DNA from: Ancylobacter novellus | GTDB taxonomy: Bacteria > Pseudomonadota > Alphaproteobacteria > Rhizobiales > Xanthobacteraceae | Assembly: GCA_003241485.1 (NCBI GenBank) | Contig: QFQD01000005.1 | Coordinates: 1-64,000 of the forward strand | DNA length: 64,000 nucleotides | Direction: 5' to 3' | Shown here: one piece after another, positions 25,772-35,406 of the stretch | Numbering within the stretch: the stretch's first letter is position 1 | Layout: each line of letters begins with the position of its first letter | The notes under the pieces: model-generated | Told to the model about the DNA's origin: nothing | The model's database searches: none | What the model saw: the letters and a program-made list of their open reading frames with translations, nothing else | Program-made: the position numbers and the translations under genes

Positions 25772-27175
25772 ATGAGTGGTCCGATGCCCGCCAGCGCCTT
25801 CGTCTCCCCCGATGCCATCCGCACCCTGTTCTCGACCGCCATGTCGGAGATGTACCGGCTGGAGGTTCCGCAATATGGGACGCTGATGGAGCTGGTCGCG
25901 CAGGTGAACGAGGAGGCGCGCAAGGCCGATCCGCGCCTCGACCAGCGCCTGATCGAAGGCGGCGAGGTCGAGCGGCTGCATCTGGAGCGGCACGGCGCCA
26001 TCCGCCTCGGCACGGCCTTCGAGCTTGCCACCATGCGCCGGCTGTTCGCGGTGATGGGCATGGTGCCGGTCGGCTATTACGACCTTTCGGTTGCCGGCGT
26101 GCCGGTGCATTCCACCGCCTTCCGGCCGGTGGAGCCGGAATCGCTGCGGCGCAATCCGTTCCGCGTGTTCACCTCGCTTCTGCGGCTCGACCTCATCGCC
26201 GATCCGGCGCTGCGGCAGGAGGCGGCGGATATCCTCGCCCGCCGCAGCATCTACACGCCGGGCTGCCTCGCGCTGATCGACACCGCCGAGCGCCACGGCG
26301 GCCTGATCGAGGCGGAGGCCCGGCGTTTCGTGACCGAGGCGCTGGAGACGTTCCGCTGGCACAGCGAGGCGACCGTGCCGTCGCAGGTCTATCAGCGCCT
26401 GCGCGCGGCGCATCCGCTCATTGCCGACGTGGTGTGCTTCAAGGGTCCGCACATCAACCATCTCACCCCGCGCACGCTCGACATCGACGCGGTGCAGGCC
26501 CGCATGCCGGCGCACGGCATCGTGCCGAAGGCGGTGATCGAGGGGCCGGCGCCGCGCAAGGTGCCGGTTCTGCTGCGCCAGACCAGCTTCCGCGCGCTCA
26601 AGGAGGCGATCGCTTTTCCCAGCGAGAGCGGGCCGGGCCACGAGGACGGCACGCACACGGCACGCTTCGGCGAGATCGAGCAGCGCGGCGCGGCGCTGAC
26701 GCCGAAGGGGCGCGCGCTCTATGACACCTTGCTGGGGGAGGTGCGCGCCGACGTGCAGGTGAAAAGCGACGGCGAAAATGCCGCCGACTACATGGCCGCG
26801 CTCGCCCGGCATTTCGCGGCGCTGCCCGACGACGAGGACGCGCTGCGCCGCGAGGGGCTGGCCTATTTCCGCTACAGCGCGACCGACAAGCCGGGCGCGC
26901 CCGTGGGCGCGGATATCGAGACGCTGATCGCGGGAGGATTCCTCACCGCCGAGCCCATCACCTATGAGGATTTCCTGCCCGTCAGCGCGGCCGGCATCTT
27001 CCAGTCCAATCTGGGCGACGAGAGCCAGCGTAACTTCACGGCGCGCGCCAACCGGGCGGCGTTCGAGCGCGATCTCGGCGCGGCGGTGACGGACGAGGAC
27101 GCGCTCTATGCCGCGTTCGAGGCGACCTCGAAGGCGGCCGCGCTGGCGGCGCTCGGCGCGCGCGCGGCGGCGTGA
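25772..27175 (+). CDS. hglS: DUF1338 family 2-oxoadipate dioxygenase/decarboxylase (HglS/YdcJ)
   Basis: A 467-residue member of DUF1338. Conserved blocks are MYRLEVPQYGTLMELV, ERHGAIRLGTAFEL, GYYDLSVAGVPVHSTAFRP and FKGPHINHLTPRTLDID. Characterised members are Fe(II) vicinal-oxygen-chelate-like enzymes that turn 2-oxoadipate into D-2-hydroxyglutarate in lysine catabolism. His91-region and C-terminal Glu metal ligands are probably present but I did not align them. An aminoadipate-semialdehyde dehydrogenase and an aminotransferase lie just beyond the LysR gene, supporting a lysine/2-aminoadipate role. AGGAG lies ten bases before the ATG. Confidence 0.87.
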   Translation: MSGPMPASAFVSPDAIRTLFSTAMSEMYRLEVPQYGTLMELVAQVNEEARKADPRLDQRLIEGGEVERLHLERHGAIRLGTAFELATMRRLFAVMGMVPVGYYDLSVAGVPVHSTAFRPVEPESLRRNPFRVFTSLLRLDLIADPALRQEAADILARRSIYTPGCLALIDTAERHGGLIEAEARRFVTEALETFRWHSEATVPSQVYQRLRAAHPLIADVVCFKGPHINHLTPRTLDIDAVQARMPAHGIVPKAVIEGPAPRKVPVLLRQTSFRALKEAIAFPSESGPGHEDGTHTARFGEIEQRGAALTPKGRALYDTLLGEVRADVQVKSDGENAADYMAALARHFAALPDDEDALRREGLAYFRYSATDKPGAPVGADIETLIAGGFLTAEPITYEDFLPVSAAGIFQSNLGDESQRNFTARANRAAFERDLGAAVTDEDALYAAFEATSKAAALAALGARAAA

Positions 27176-27185
27176 CGCCTCGCGC

Positions 27186-28109
27186 TCAGGCGGCCCTGTC
27201 GCTGGCCACGCGCCCGGCAAGGCTGGTCTGGCCGATGACCCATTGGATGAAGGCCGCGACGATCGGCTTGTGCTGGTTGCCGAGCGGCGTGACGAGATAA
27301 TAGGCGCCGCTGCCGGCAAAGGGCGCCTCGTCCAGCATGGTCAGCGTGCCGGTGCGCAGTTCCTGCTCGATCAGGAAGGTGGGCACCAGCGCCACGCCCA
27401 TGCCGGCCACGGCGGCCTGGCCGGTCATGGCGAACTGGTCGAAGATCGGCCCGCGATAGGGATGGGGGTGCTCGACATTGCGGGTCGAGAACCACTCCTG
27501 CCACAGGCTCGGCCGCGACCCCTGCTGGAGCAGCACCGCGCGTTCGAGGTCGGTGGCCTTTGTGAGCCGGTGGGCGCGGGCATAGTCGGGGCTGGCAACG
27601 GCGACGATCGCCTCGTTGCAGAGATAGATGGCCTCGCCGTGCGGCCAGGTCGGGCCGCCATAATGGATAGCGACGTCGACGGATTTCTCCGCGAAGTCGA
27701 AGGGCTTCGGCTCGGTGGTCAGGCTCAGGGTCAGCGAGGGGTGGCTGGCGAGGAAGCCGGGCAGGCGCGGGATCAGCCAGCGCGAGGCGAAGGTCGGCAG
27801 CACGGCGACGCTGAGCGTGGTCTCCGCGCCGGCCGAGGCGATGACGGCATGCGTCTCGCTCTCATAGGCCTGCAATATGCGGCGCGCCGAGCCGAGATAG
27901 CGTTCGCCGAGCGAGGTCAGCGTCACCCGCCCCTTGGTGCGGTCGAACAGCACGACGCCGAGCGTCTCCTCCAGCTGGCGCACCTGCTTGCTCACCGCGC
28001 TCTGGGTCAGGGCGAGTTCCTGCGCCGCCATGGTGAAGCTGCCGTGCCGGCCCGCCGCCTCGAAGGCGGTGAGTTCCTGGAAACTCGGCATCTGCTTGCG
28101 CGGCAGCAT
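27186..28109 (-). CDS. LysR-family regulator (GcvA-like)
   Basis: 307 residues. The N-terminal winged helix is FQELTAFEAAGRHGSFTMAAQELALTQSAVSKQVRQLEE (abridged here; residues about 9-48), followed by a type II periplasmic-binding-like effector domain. It lies between and convergent to hglS, and is divergent from the dehydrogenase gene (106 bp gap). This is the usual position for control of the dehydrogenase-aminotransferase pair. A second Met (28091) could be the start. Confidence 0.87.
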   Translation of the reverse strand: MLPRKQMPSFQELTAFEAAGRHGSFTMAAQELALTQSAVSKQVRQLEETLGVVLFDRTKGRVTLTSLGERYLGSARRILQAYESETHAVIASAGAETTLSVAVLPTFASRWLIPRLPGFLASHPSLTLSLTTEPKPFDFAEKSVDVAIHYGGPTWPHGEAIYLCNEAIVAVASPDYARAHRLTKATDLERAVLLQQGSRPSLWQEWFSTRNVEHPHPYRGPIFDQFAMTGQAAVAGMGVALVPTFLIEQELRTGTLTMLDEAPFAGSGAYYLVTPLGNQHKPIVAAFIQWVIGQTSLAGRVASDRAA

Positions 28110-28215
28110 TGGCAGCTATTCCAATCCGTCATGGGAGGACGACGTTACATCCTTTGCTGGGGCGCGCCAAACCTTGCTATCGTGCCGCGGATTCAAACCG
28201 ATCGGGACCCGTCTC

Positions 28216-29769
28216 ATGACCGCTGCCAACCTCGCCGTTGAAGTGAAGCACCTGCTTGCCACGCTCGGCGTCGATCCGTCATTGACCGAGGGCGGCTCCC
28301 GCGCAGTCCGCACGCCGCTCACCGGCGAGATCGTGGCCAAGGTGCACGACACCGCGCCGGCCGAAGTCGACGCCGTCATCGGCAAGGCGCAGGAGGCGTT
28401 CAAGGCCTGGCGCGCCGTGCCGGCGCCGCGCCGGGGCGAGTTCGTCCGCCTGCTGGGCGAGGAACTGCGTGCGGCCAAGGCGGAACTGGGCAGGCTCGTC
28501 ACCATCGAGGCCGGCAAGGTGGTCTCCGAGGGGCTCGGCGAAGTGCAGGAGATGATCGACATCTGCGATTTCGCCGTCGGCCTGTCGCGTCAGCTCTATG
28601 GCCTCACCATGGGCTCGGAGCGCGGCGACCACCGTCTGCAGGAGCAGTGGCACCCCGTCGGCGTCGTCGGCGTGATCTCCGCCTTCAATTTCCCCGTCGC
28701 GGTGTGGAGCTGGAACGCGGCGCTCGCCTTTGTGTGCGGCGACAGCGTGGTGTGGAAGCCCTCGGAGAAGACCCCGCTGACCGCTCTCGCCGTGCAGGCG
28801 CTGGTGGCCCGCGCCGCCGCGAAATTTGGCGAGGCGCCGGAGGGCCTGTCCAGCGTGCTGATCGGCGGGCGCGAGGTCGGCGAAGCGCTGGTGGCCGATA
28901 CACGGGTGCCGGTGGTCTCGGCGACCGGCTCGACCGCGATGGGCCGCCTCGTCGGCCAGAAGGTGGCCGCCCGTTTCGGCCGCTCCATCCTGGAACTCGG
29001 CGGCAACAACGCTTCCATCGTCACCGCGTCGGCGGATCTCGACCTCGCCTTGCGCGCCATCGCTTTCGGCGCCATGGGCACCGCCGGCCAGCGCTGCACC
29101 ACGCTGCGCCGTCTCATCGTGCAGGAAAGCGTCTATGACGCGCTGGTCGAGCGGCTGGGCCGCGTCTATGCGTCCATCTCCATCGGCAATCCGCTGGAAG
29201 GCGACGCGCTGGTCGGCCCGCTGATCGACGGCGCGGCCTTTGCCGGCATGCAGAACGCGCTGGCCGAAGCCAAGGCGCTGGGCGGCAAGGTGCAGGGTGG
29301 CGAGCGCTACACCAAGGGCGTGGCGCCCGACGCCTTCTATGTCCGCCCCGCTCTGGTGGAAATGCCCGCTCAGGTCGGCCCGGTGATCGCGGAAACCTTC
29401 GCCCCGATCCTCTACGTGCTGAAGTACAAGACGCTGGACGAGGCGATCGCGCTGCAGAACGGCGTGCCGCAGGGCCTGTCGTCCTCGATCTTCACCACGG
29501 ATCTGCGCGAGGCGGAGCGCTTCCTGTCCGCCGTGGGCTCGGATTGCGGCATCGCCAACGTCAATATGGGCCCCTCCGGTGCCGAGATCGGCGGTGCCTT
29601 CGGCGGCGAGAAGGAAACCGGCGGCGGGCGCGAGAGCGGCTCGGATGCCTGGAAGGCCTATATGCGCCGGCAGACCAACGCCATCAATTACGGCAACACG
29701 CTGCCGCTGGCGCAGGGCGTGACCTTCGATGTCGGCGGCACGGAAGACAAGGGCTCGGCCACGGCATGA
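28216..29769 (+). CDS. amaB: ALDH7-type L-aminoadipate-semialdehyde (piperidine-6-carboxylate) dehydrogenase
   Basis: 517 residues, aldehyde dehydrogenase superfamily. Active-site Glu lies in ILELGGNNASIV and the nucleophilic Cys in GTAGQRCTTLRRL. The ending GGEKETGGGRESGSDAW is the signature of the ALDH7A1/AmaB branch. The enzyme oxidises 2-aminoadipate 6-semialdehyde (as piperidine-6-carboxylate) with NAD+ to 2-aminoadipate. ATG 28216 fits the ALDH7 length of about 510 residues. Its stop overlaps the aminotransferase start (ATGA). Confidence 0.88.
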   Translation: MTAANLAVEVKHLLATLGVDPSLTEGGSRAVRTPLTGEIVAKVHDTAPAEVDAVIGKAQEAFKAWRAVPAPRRGEFVRLLGEELRAAKAELGRLVTIEAGKVVSEGLGEVQEMIDICDFAVGLSRQLYGLTMGSERGDHRLQEQWHPVGVVGVISAFNFPVAVWSWNAALAFVCGDSVVWKPSEKTPLTALAVQALVARAAAKFGEAPEGLSSVLIGGREVGEALVADTRVPVVSATGSTAMGRLVGQKVAARFGRSILELGGNNASIVTASADLDLALRAIAFGAMGTAGQRCTTLRRLIVQESVYDALVERLGRVYASISIGNPLEGDALVGPLIDGAAFAGMQNALAEAKALGGKVQGGERYTKGVAPDAFYVRPALVEMPAQVGPVIAETFAPILYVLKYKTLDEAIALQNGVPQGLSSSIFTTDLREAERFLSAVGSDCGIANVNMGPSGAEIGGAFGGEKETGGGRESGSDAWKAYMRRQTNAINYGNTLPLAQGVTFDVGGTEDKGSATA

Positions 29770-31001
29770 ACGCGCCTCTCGCCCCCAATGGCTCGGCCTT
29801 CCGTCCCGCCGCGCGGCTGGGATCGATCGGGGTTTCCGAAATCCTGAAGATCACCGCCGAGGCGGGCGCGCGCAAACGCGCCGGGCGGCCGATGATTATC
29901 CTCGGGGCGGGCGAGCCGGATTTCGACACGCCGGACAACATCAAGGAGGCGGCGGCGCGGGCCATGCGCGCCGGTGCCACCAAATACACCGTGCTCGATG
30001 GCTCGCCGGAGCTGAAGGCCGCTGTGGTGGAGAAATTCCGCCGCGACAACGGCCTCGATTTCACGGCGGCCGAGATCACCTGCGGCGCGGGCGCCAAGCA
30101 GGTGCTCTACAATGCCTTCATGGCGACGCTCGATCCGGGCGACGAGGTGGTGATCCCCGCGCCGTTCTGGACCAGCTATGCCGACATCGTCGCGATCTGC
30201 GGCGGCGTGCCCGTCGTGGTGCCCTGCACGGCGCAGGACGGCTTCCGCCTGCGCGGCGACGCGCTGGAGGCGGCGATTACCCCGCGCACGCGCTGGCTGC
30301 TGCTCAATTCGCCCTCCAACCCTTCCGGCGCCGCTTATGGTGCCGGCGATCTGCGCGAACTGGCGGACGTGCTGCTGCGCCATCCGCAGGTGTGGGCGAT
30401 GTCGGACGATATGTATGAGCACATCGTCTATGACGGCTTCGCCTTCGCGACGCTGGCCGCCGTCGAGCCCGCCCTGAAGGAGCGCACGCTCACCGTCAAC
30501 GGCGTGTCCAAGGCCTATGCCATGACCGGCTGGCGCATCGGCTATGGCGCGGGCCCGCGCCCGCTGATCGCGGCCATGGCCGTGGTGCAGAGCCAGTCGA
30601 CCTCGTGCCCGTCCTCGGTGAGCCAGGCGGCGGCGGTCGAGGCGCTGACCGGCCCGCAGGCCATCGTGGCCGAGCGCACGGCCGCGTTCCAGGCGCGGCG
30701 CGATCTCGTGGTGGACGGGCTGAATGCCATACCGGGGCTCAGCTGCCGCCGGCCGGAGGGCGCGTTCTACACTTTCGCGGATTGCTCGGGCGTGCTGGGC
30801 AGGCGGGCGCCTTCCGGAGAGCGGATCGCCACGGATGTCGATTTCTGCCGCTACCTCATGGATGCGGTGGATGTGGCGGTGGTGCCGGGCACCTTCTTCG
30901 GCCTGGCGCCGTTCTTCCGCATTTCCTACGCCACCGGCGAGGCCGAGCTGCGGGAGGCGCTGGTGCGCATCGCGCGTGCCTGCGCGGCGCTTGAAGCGTA
31001 G
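29766..31001 (+). CDS. Class I/II aminotransferase (AspAT I-beta type), possible 2-aminoadipate aminotransferase
   Basis: 411 residues. PLP blocks: GAGEPDFDTPDNI, NSPSNPSGAAY (substrate carboxylate side), and NGVSKAYAMTGWRIGY with the Schiff-base lysine near residue 248. It is of the aspartate/aromatic aminotransferase I-beta subgroup. Coupled translation with the ALDH7 gene suggests it converts 2-aminoadipate to 2-oxoadipate, the substrate of the DUF1338 enzyme 3 kb upstream. It could instead be a general aspartate aminotransferase. Confidence 0.85.
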   Translation: MNAPLAPNGSAFRPAARLGSIGVSEILKITAEAGARKRAGRPMIILGAGEPDFDTPDNIKEAAARAMRAGATKYTVLDGSPELKAAVVEKFRRDNGLDFTAAEITCGAGAKQVLYNAFMATLDPGDEVVIPAPFWTSYADIVAICGGVPVVVPCTAQDGFRLRGDALEAAITPRTRWLLLNSPSNPSGAAYGAGDLRELADVLLRHPQVWAMSDDMYEHIVYDGFAFATLAAVEPALKERTLTVNGVSKAYAMTGWRIGYGAGPRPLIAAMAVVQSQSTSCPSSVSQAAAVEALTGPQAIVAERTAAFQARRDLVVDGLNAIPGLSCRRPEGAFYTFADCSGVLGRRAPSGERIATDVDFCRYLMDAVDVAVVPGTFFGLAPFFRISYATGEAELREALVRIARACAALEA

Positions 31002-31004
31002 CCT

Positions 31005-31913
31005 TCAGCCGCTCCACGCGGAATCGGCGCGGAAGCCATTGGCGAGGAAGTCGACCAGCGTGCGCACTTTCAGCGCAAGATGCCGGGCCGGCGGATAGAG
31101 CGCGTAAATGCCGAGCGAGGTGCCGTCGCTGTCGCGCATGATGCGCCGGACGCGGCCTTCGCGCAGGCTGGCATCGGCGATGAAGCTCGGCACGCGGGCA
31201 ATGCCGAAGCCGGCCTCGGCGGCGGCAAGGCAGGCCTCGCCATTGGAAAAGCGCAGGCGACCGACGACGCCGACCGTGACCTCGCCGCGGGGTGGCAAGG
31301 GGCGGAACCGCCAGTTCAGCGGATCGCGGAAATTGTCGTCGATGATGCACTCATGCCCGGCCAGCTCCTCCGGCCGCATGGGCTCGCCACGGCGTGCGAG
31401 ATAGGCCGGCGCGGCGACGACATCGACGCGCGCGTCGCACAGCTTGCGGGCGATGAGGCTGCTGTCGGACGGCTTGCCGACCCGCACCGCCATGTCGAAG
31501 CCCTCGTCGACGAGGTTCATCAACCGGTCGGAGAGGTTCACATCCAGCTGGATGTCGGGGTAGGCCTCGGCGAAGGCGAGCAGCAGCGGCATGAGCTGGA
31601 TCTCGCCGAAGGACAAGGGGGCGGTCAGCCGCAGCCGGCCGGCAGGGGCGCCCGAGGCGTTGCGCACGGAGGCGTCGAGCGCGTCGAATTCCTCCACCAG
31701 CAGCCGGACACGCTCATAATAGGCCTGCCCGACTTCGGTCGGCGAGAGGGCGCGCGTGGTGCGCTTGAGGAGCTGCACGCCCAGATCGGCTTCGAGCTTG
31801 GAGACCAGCTTGGAGGCCTGCCCCGGGCTGACGCCGAGGCGGCGGGCGGCGCCGGCGAAGCTGCCTGAATCGAGCACCGCAATGAGCATGCGGTCACAGT
31901 CCAGCCGATCCAT
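31005..31913 (-). CDS. LysR-family regulator
   Basis: 302 residues with the LysR helix-turn-helix (AVLDSGSFAGAARRLGVSPG, then QASKLVSKLEADLGVQL) and an effector domain of the DNA-binding CrgA-like group. The ATG at 31913 is chosen because GAAAGG lies six bases upstream. It converges on the aminotransferase stop with three bases between. The target is not evident; the DoxX gene lies downstream-facing on the same strand, 77 bp upstream of it. Confidence 0.85.
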   Translation of the reverse strand: MDRLDCDRMLIAVLDSGSFAGAARRLGVSPGQASKLVSKLEADLGVQLLKRTTRALSPTEVGQAYYERVRLLVEEFDALDASVRNASGAPAGRLRLTAPLSFGEIQLMPLLLAFAEAYPDIQLDVNLSDRLMNLVDEGFDMAVRVGKPSDSSLIARKLCDARVDVVAAPAYLARRGEPMRPEELAGHECIIDDNFRDPLNWRFRPLPPRGEVTVGVVGRLRFSNGEACLAAAEAGFGIARVPSFIADASLREGRVRRIMRDSDGTSLGIYALYPPARHLALKVRTLVDFLANGFRADSAWSG

Positions 31914-31990
31914 GGCAACCTTTCGCAACGACGCGCGGCAGCGCGGGCGCGGTATTGCTCCGCCGCCCGGCCGCCGGCGTCAAGACGCGA

Positions 31991-32413
31991 TCAGCGCTTC
32001 GAGCTGGTCGGCCGCAGGGCGAGCGGGCCGTCGCCAAGCAGAGCGAGCGCCAGCAGCGCGACGATCCACAGCGCGAGGAATTCCCAGCCGCCATTCGGGT
32101 TGCTGAAGAAGAAGCCGGCCGGGCCGTGCACGGTGAAGATGGCGCCGAGCAGGATCGGGATCAGTGCCAGCGCGGCGATGCGCGGCCAGAGGCCGAGAAT
32201 GAGCGCCAGCGCGCCGATCACTTCCCAGGCGATGGTGATGTAGGCCAGCGCGCCGGGCAGGCCGAGCGAGCCGAAGAAGGCGGCGGTGCCGGCAGGGGTG
32301 AAGACGAAGATCTTCAGCCCGGCATGGGCGAGGAAGAGAATGCCGAGGGCGAGGCGAAGAAGAAGGGCCGCATAAGGCGCGCTGCGCGTGTCGATCACGA
32401 TGAACTCCGGCAT
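31991..32413 (-). CDS. DoxX family membrane protein
   Basis: 140 residues with four hydrophobic helices, beginning LLLRLALGILFLAHAGLKI and containing TIAWEVIGALALILGL, typical of DoxX/YphA proteins. The ending HGPAGFFFSNPNGGWEF is conserved in the subgroup. The function in the cell is uncertain; relatives associate with thiol oxidation or membrane redox. ATG 32413 gives the usual family length. Confidence 0.82.
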   Translation of the reverse strand: MPEFIVIDTRSAPYAALLLRLALGILFLAHAGLKIFVFTPAGTAAFFGSLGLPGALAYITIAWEVIGALALILGLWPRIAALALIPILLGAIFTVHGPAGFFFSNPNGGWEFLALWIVALLALALLGDGPLALRPTSSKR

Positions 32414-32522
32414 GGGGAGAGGGGATGCGACATCATCGCCCTCGCCAGCCGGAGTGATAATCGGCGGATGAACGCACACACTGATTCCGGATTGGAATGA
32501 ATGTGCGTGGCTGCCCGACCGT

Positions 32523-35069
32523 CTATTGCACGAGCGCGGCCAGCAGCGCGTCCATGTCATAAGGCTTGCGCAGCACGATGGCATCGCCCCGGCTTGGCAG
32601 GTCGGCCTCGCCGGTGGCGAAGATGATGCGTACGCCGGGATGGGAGGCGCGCACCCGCTCCGCCAGCTGCTGGCCGGACATGCCGGGCAGGTGGAAGTCG
32701 GTCATCAATACGTCGATGCTGACAGTTTCGAGCAGCTTCAGCGCCTGTTCCGACGTGCCGGCCTCGTACACGGTGCAGCCGGCATCCTGCAGCATGTCCG
32801 CGGTGTTGATGCGGATGAGCGGGTCGTCCTCCACCAGCAGCACCGTCGGGGCCGGCGCGTCGGCCGTTCCCACCGGCGACGGGGCAGGGGACGCCGACGC
32901 GGACGCCTGCTCTGCGCGCTGGCTTGCATTGGCGAGGACATGGCGGATCTTCCGGGCCAGTGCCTCGCGTGTATAGGGCTTGGAGAGCAGCTCGACGCCC
33001 GGGTCCAGGCGCCCGCCGTGCACGATGGAATTTTCCGTATAGCCGGAGGTGAACAGCACCGCGACGTTGGGCAGGCGCTCCTTGGCCTGGCGCGCCAGCT
33101 CCGTGCTTTTCATCGGCCCCGGCATCACCACATCGGTGAACAGCACATCGATGGGAATGCCGCTCTCCACCACGCTGAGGCCGGACTGGGCATCGACCGC
33201 GCGCAGCACGCGATAGCCGAGGTCGGTCAGCATCTCGACCACGGTGTTGCGCACTTCCTCATCGTCCTCGACCACCAGAATGGTCTCGCTGCCGCCGGTG
33301 ACGGGGGCGGCGATGGTCTGCACCTCGACATCCTCGCTGGCGAGCGCACGCGGCAGATAGAGCCGGATGGTCGTGCCGTGGCCGACCTCCGAATAGATCT
33401 TCACATGCCCGCCCGATTGCTTGACGAAGCCATAGACCATGGACAGGCCAAGGCCCGAGCCCTTGCCTTCCGGCTTGGTGGAGAAGAACGGGTCGAACAC
33501 CTTGTCGATGATTTCCGGCGCCATGCCGCAGCCGGTATCGGTGACGGCGAGCATGACATACTGGCCCGGCGCCACCTCGGCATGGGTGCGGGCGTAGTCG
33601 TCATCCAGCGTCGCGTTGCCCAGCTCGATGGTGAGCTTGCCCTGGCCGTCCATGGCGTCGCGGGCATTGATGGCGAGGTTCAGCAGCGCGTTCTCGATCT
33701 GGGTGGGATCGATGAAGGTGTTCCACAGCCCGGCGGTGGCGATGGTCTCCATCTCGACGCCTTCGCCGACCGCCCGGCGCAGCATCTCGTCCATGCCGCG
33801 CACGAAGCGGGTGACATTCACCACCTTCGGTTCCAGCGCCTGGCGCCGGCCGAAGGCGAGCAGTTGTGCGGCAAGTTTGGAGCCGCGCGCGACCCCGGCC
33901 ATGGCATTGGCGACACGCTGCTCGACACGGCTATTGCCGGCGACGTCCTTGGCCAGCAATTGGAGATTGCCCGAGACGACCTGCAGCAGATTGTTGAAAT
34001 CATGCGCCACGCCCCCGGTCAGCTTGCCGATGGTTTCCATCTTCTGCGCCTGGGCGAGCGCGAGCTGGGCCTGCCGGCGTTCGTCGATGGCGGCGGCGAC
34101 GCGGTTTTCCAGCGTCTCGTTGAGGGCGCGCAGCTGCTCTTCGGCCCGCTCACGATGTCGTATCTGTCGTTCCAGCTCACTGGCATGTGCGCGCAGCGCC
34201 TGTTCGGCGCGGCGCTGCTCGGTGATGTCGGTGTGAACGCCGACCCATTCGGCGATCTCGCCGTCCTCGCCGAGGATCGGCACGGCCCGGATGGCGAAGT
34301 CGCGCCACACCCCGTCGTGACGGCACACCCGATGCTCGAAGATGTAGACGGAACGGCTGTCGACCGCCTGCCTCCAGGTGACGACGCTCGCCTCGGCATC
34401 GTCGGGATGGACGGCCCGCGCCCAGCCATAGCCCTGGTACTCGTCGAAGCTCTGCCCGGTGAGGGCGGCCCAGCCGGGTTGCTCGCCCACCATCCGGCCA
34501 TCGGCGCTGTTGGTCCACAACACGCCGTTGACGGCATCCATTGCCGCCTGGAAGCGCTTGTTACTGGCGATCAGGCCGCGCTCGGTATTCACCCGCTGGG
34601 TGATCTCAAGCACCGTGCACAGAACGCCGCCGATCTTGCCGTCGGCGGTCTGCACCGGCGTGTAGAAGAGGTCGAAATACACATCCTCCGGCACACCGTT
34701 GCGCATCAGCACCATCAGCTGATCGCGGAAGCTCTGGACCTCGCCGCGCAGGCCCGCCGCCAGCACGCGGCTGTTGAAATCCCAGATCTCCGGCCAGATG
34801 CCCGGCACCGTGCCGCCCAGCGCGTGCGGATGGTTGCCGCCCGCGATCGGCACGTAGCTGTCATTGTAGATCATGACGTGATCGGGTCCCCACATGAGGA
34901 CCTTGGGGATCGGCGAGTTGATCAGGGTCGAGACGGTGGAGCGGAAATACTCCGGCCAGTTCCCGATCGGACCCAGCGAGGTCGTCGACCAGTCGAAATC
35001 GCGGATGATGGCGGCGCACGCGCTTTTCGCGGACAGCCAGCTGGTCGAGGTCGAGGCAGAAGCGTCCAA
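32523..35069 (-). CDS. Hybrid sensor histidine kinase with two C-terminal receiver domains
   Basis: 848 residues, predicted soluble. A PAS-like domain (about 30-160), a second PAS with PAC (165-290), a coiled coil (290-345), then HisKA with phospho-acceptor in GGVAHDFNNLLQ near residue 355. HATPase follows (LNLAINARDAMDG, then DTGCGMAP, then GKGSGLGLSMVYG). Two receiver domains come next: from about 595 (LVVEDDEE, with Asp in LFTDVVMP) and from about 741 (LVEDDPLI, with Asp in LMTDFHLP). The start is TTG with AAGG ten bases upstream; no in-frame ATG lies before the first PAS. No partner regulator is adjacent. Confidence 0.87.
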   Translation of the reverse strand: MDASASTSTSWLSAKSACAAIIRDFDWSTTSLGPIGNWPEYFRSTVSTLINSPIPKVLMWGPDHVMIYNDSYVPIAGGNHPHALGGTVPGIWPEIWDFNSRVLAAGLRGEVQSFRDQLMVLMRNGVPEDVYFDLFYTPVQTADGKIGGVLCTVLEITQRVNTERGLIASNKRFQAAMDAVNGVLWTNSADGRMVGEQPGWAALTGQSFDEYQGYGWARAVHPDDAEASVVTWRQAVDSRSVYIFEHRVCRHDGVWRDFAIRAVPILGEDGEIAEWVGVHTDITEQRRAEQALRAHASELERQIRHRERAEEQLRALNETLENRVAAAIDERRQAQLALAQAQKMETIGKLTGGVAHDFNNLLQVVSGNLQLLAKDVAGNSRVEQRVANAMAGVARGSKLAAQLLAFGRRQALEPKVVNVTRFVRGMDEMLRRAVGEGVEMETIATAGLWNTFIDPTQIENALLNLAINARDAMDGQGKLTIELGNATLDDDYARTHAEVAPGQYVMLAVTDTGCGMAPEIIDKVFDPFFSTKPEGKGSGLGLSMVYGFVKQSGGHVKIYSEVGHGTTIRLYLPRALASEDVEVQTIAAPVTGGSETILVVEDDEEVRNTVVEMLTDLGYRVLRAVDAQSGLSVVESGIPIDVLFTDVVMPGPMKSTELARQAKERLPNVAVLFTSGYTENSIVHGGRLDPGVELLSKPYTREALARKIRHVLANASQRAEQASASASPAPSPVGTADAPAPTVLLVEDDPLIRINTADMLQDAGCTVYEAGTSEQALKLLETVSIDVLMTDFHLPGMSGQQLAERVRASHPGVRIIFATGEADLPSRGDAIVLRKPYDMDALLAALVQ

Positions 35070-35406
35070 AGCGCGGGGCCTTAAGTCAGGGAGAGGGGAG
35101 AGTTCGCAACGTGCGCCGCGCCGCCCATCCGCGCATTCAGAGGGCAGACGCCGCGCAGACGCGACTGCGCGACCAACGCACAGTGAGGGGGTTGGTTCCC
35201 ATGTTTCGCAGCGAAAATCAAATTTTTCACGCGCCGGGCAAAGCGCTTTGATCGCAAGGCCTTAAGGCGATCGCGCCGCAGGAAGGGGTCATAGTTCCCC
35301 GTGATGATGTGCATGTCGATTATCTATTTGTCCTATGGCTCGACACCCGCCACCCTCGTCTGCGCCAGACCCGGTGCTTCCGGCTGAACGACGAAACGAG
35401 ACCGCG
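35070..35406. other. Intergenic region between divergent genes, no gene seen
   Basis: About 340 bp between the kinase and the aminotransferase operon. It contains a 6-bp inverted repeat GATCGC (35250-35255) / GCGATC (35267-35272) with an 11-bp spacer, just after an AT-rich patch (35216-35230). These could form the promoter or operator of the operon starting at 35407. No ORF with supporting signals is seen; the kinase frame stays open upstream of its TTG but without ATG. Confidence 0.45.

Noticed and set aside
31914..31990. Small gene between LysR and DoxX
   Set aside because: The 77-bp gap has no frame with a start and ribosome site.
32526..35084. 852-residue plus-strand frame opposite the histidine kinase
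   Set aside because: It mirrors the kinase gene exactly, lacks any domain and has no ribosome site; a shadow of codon bias.
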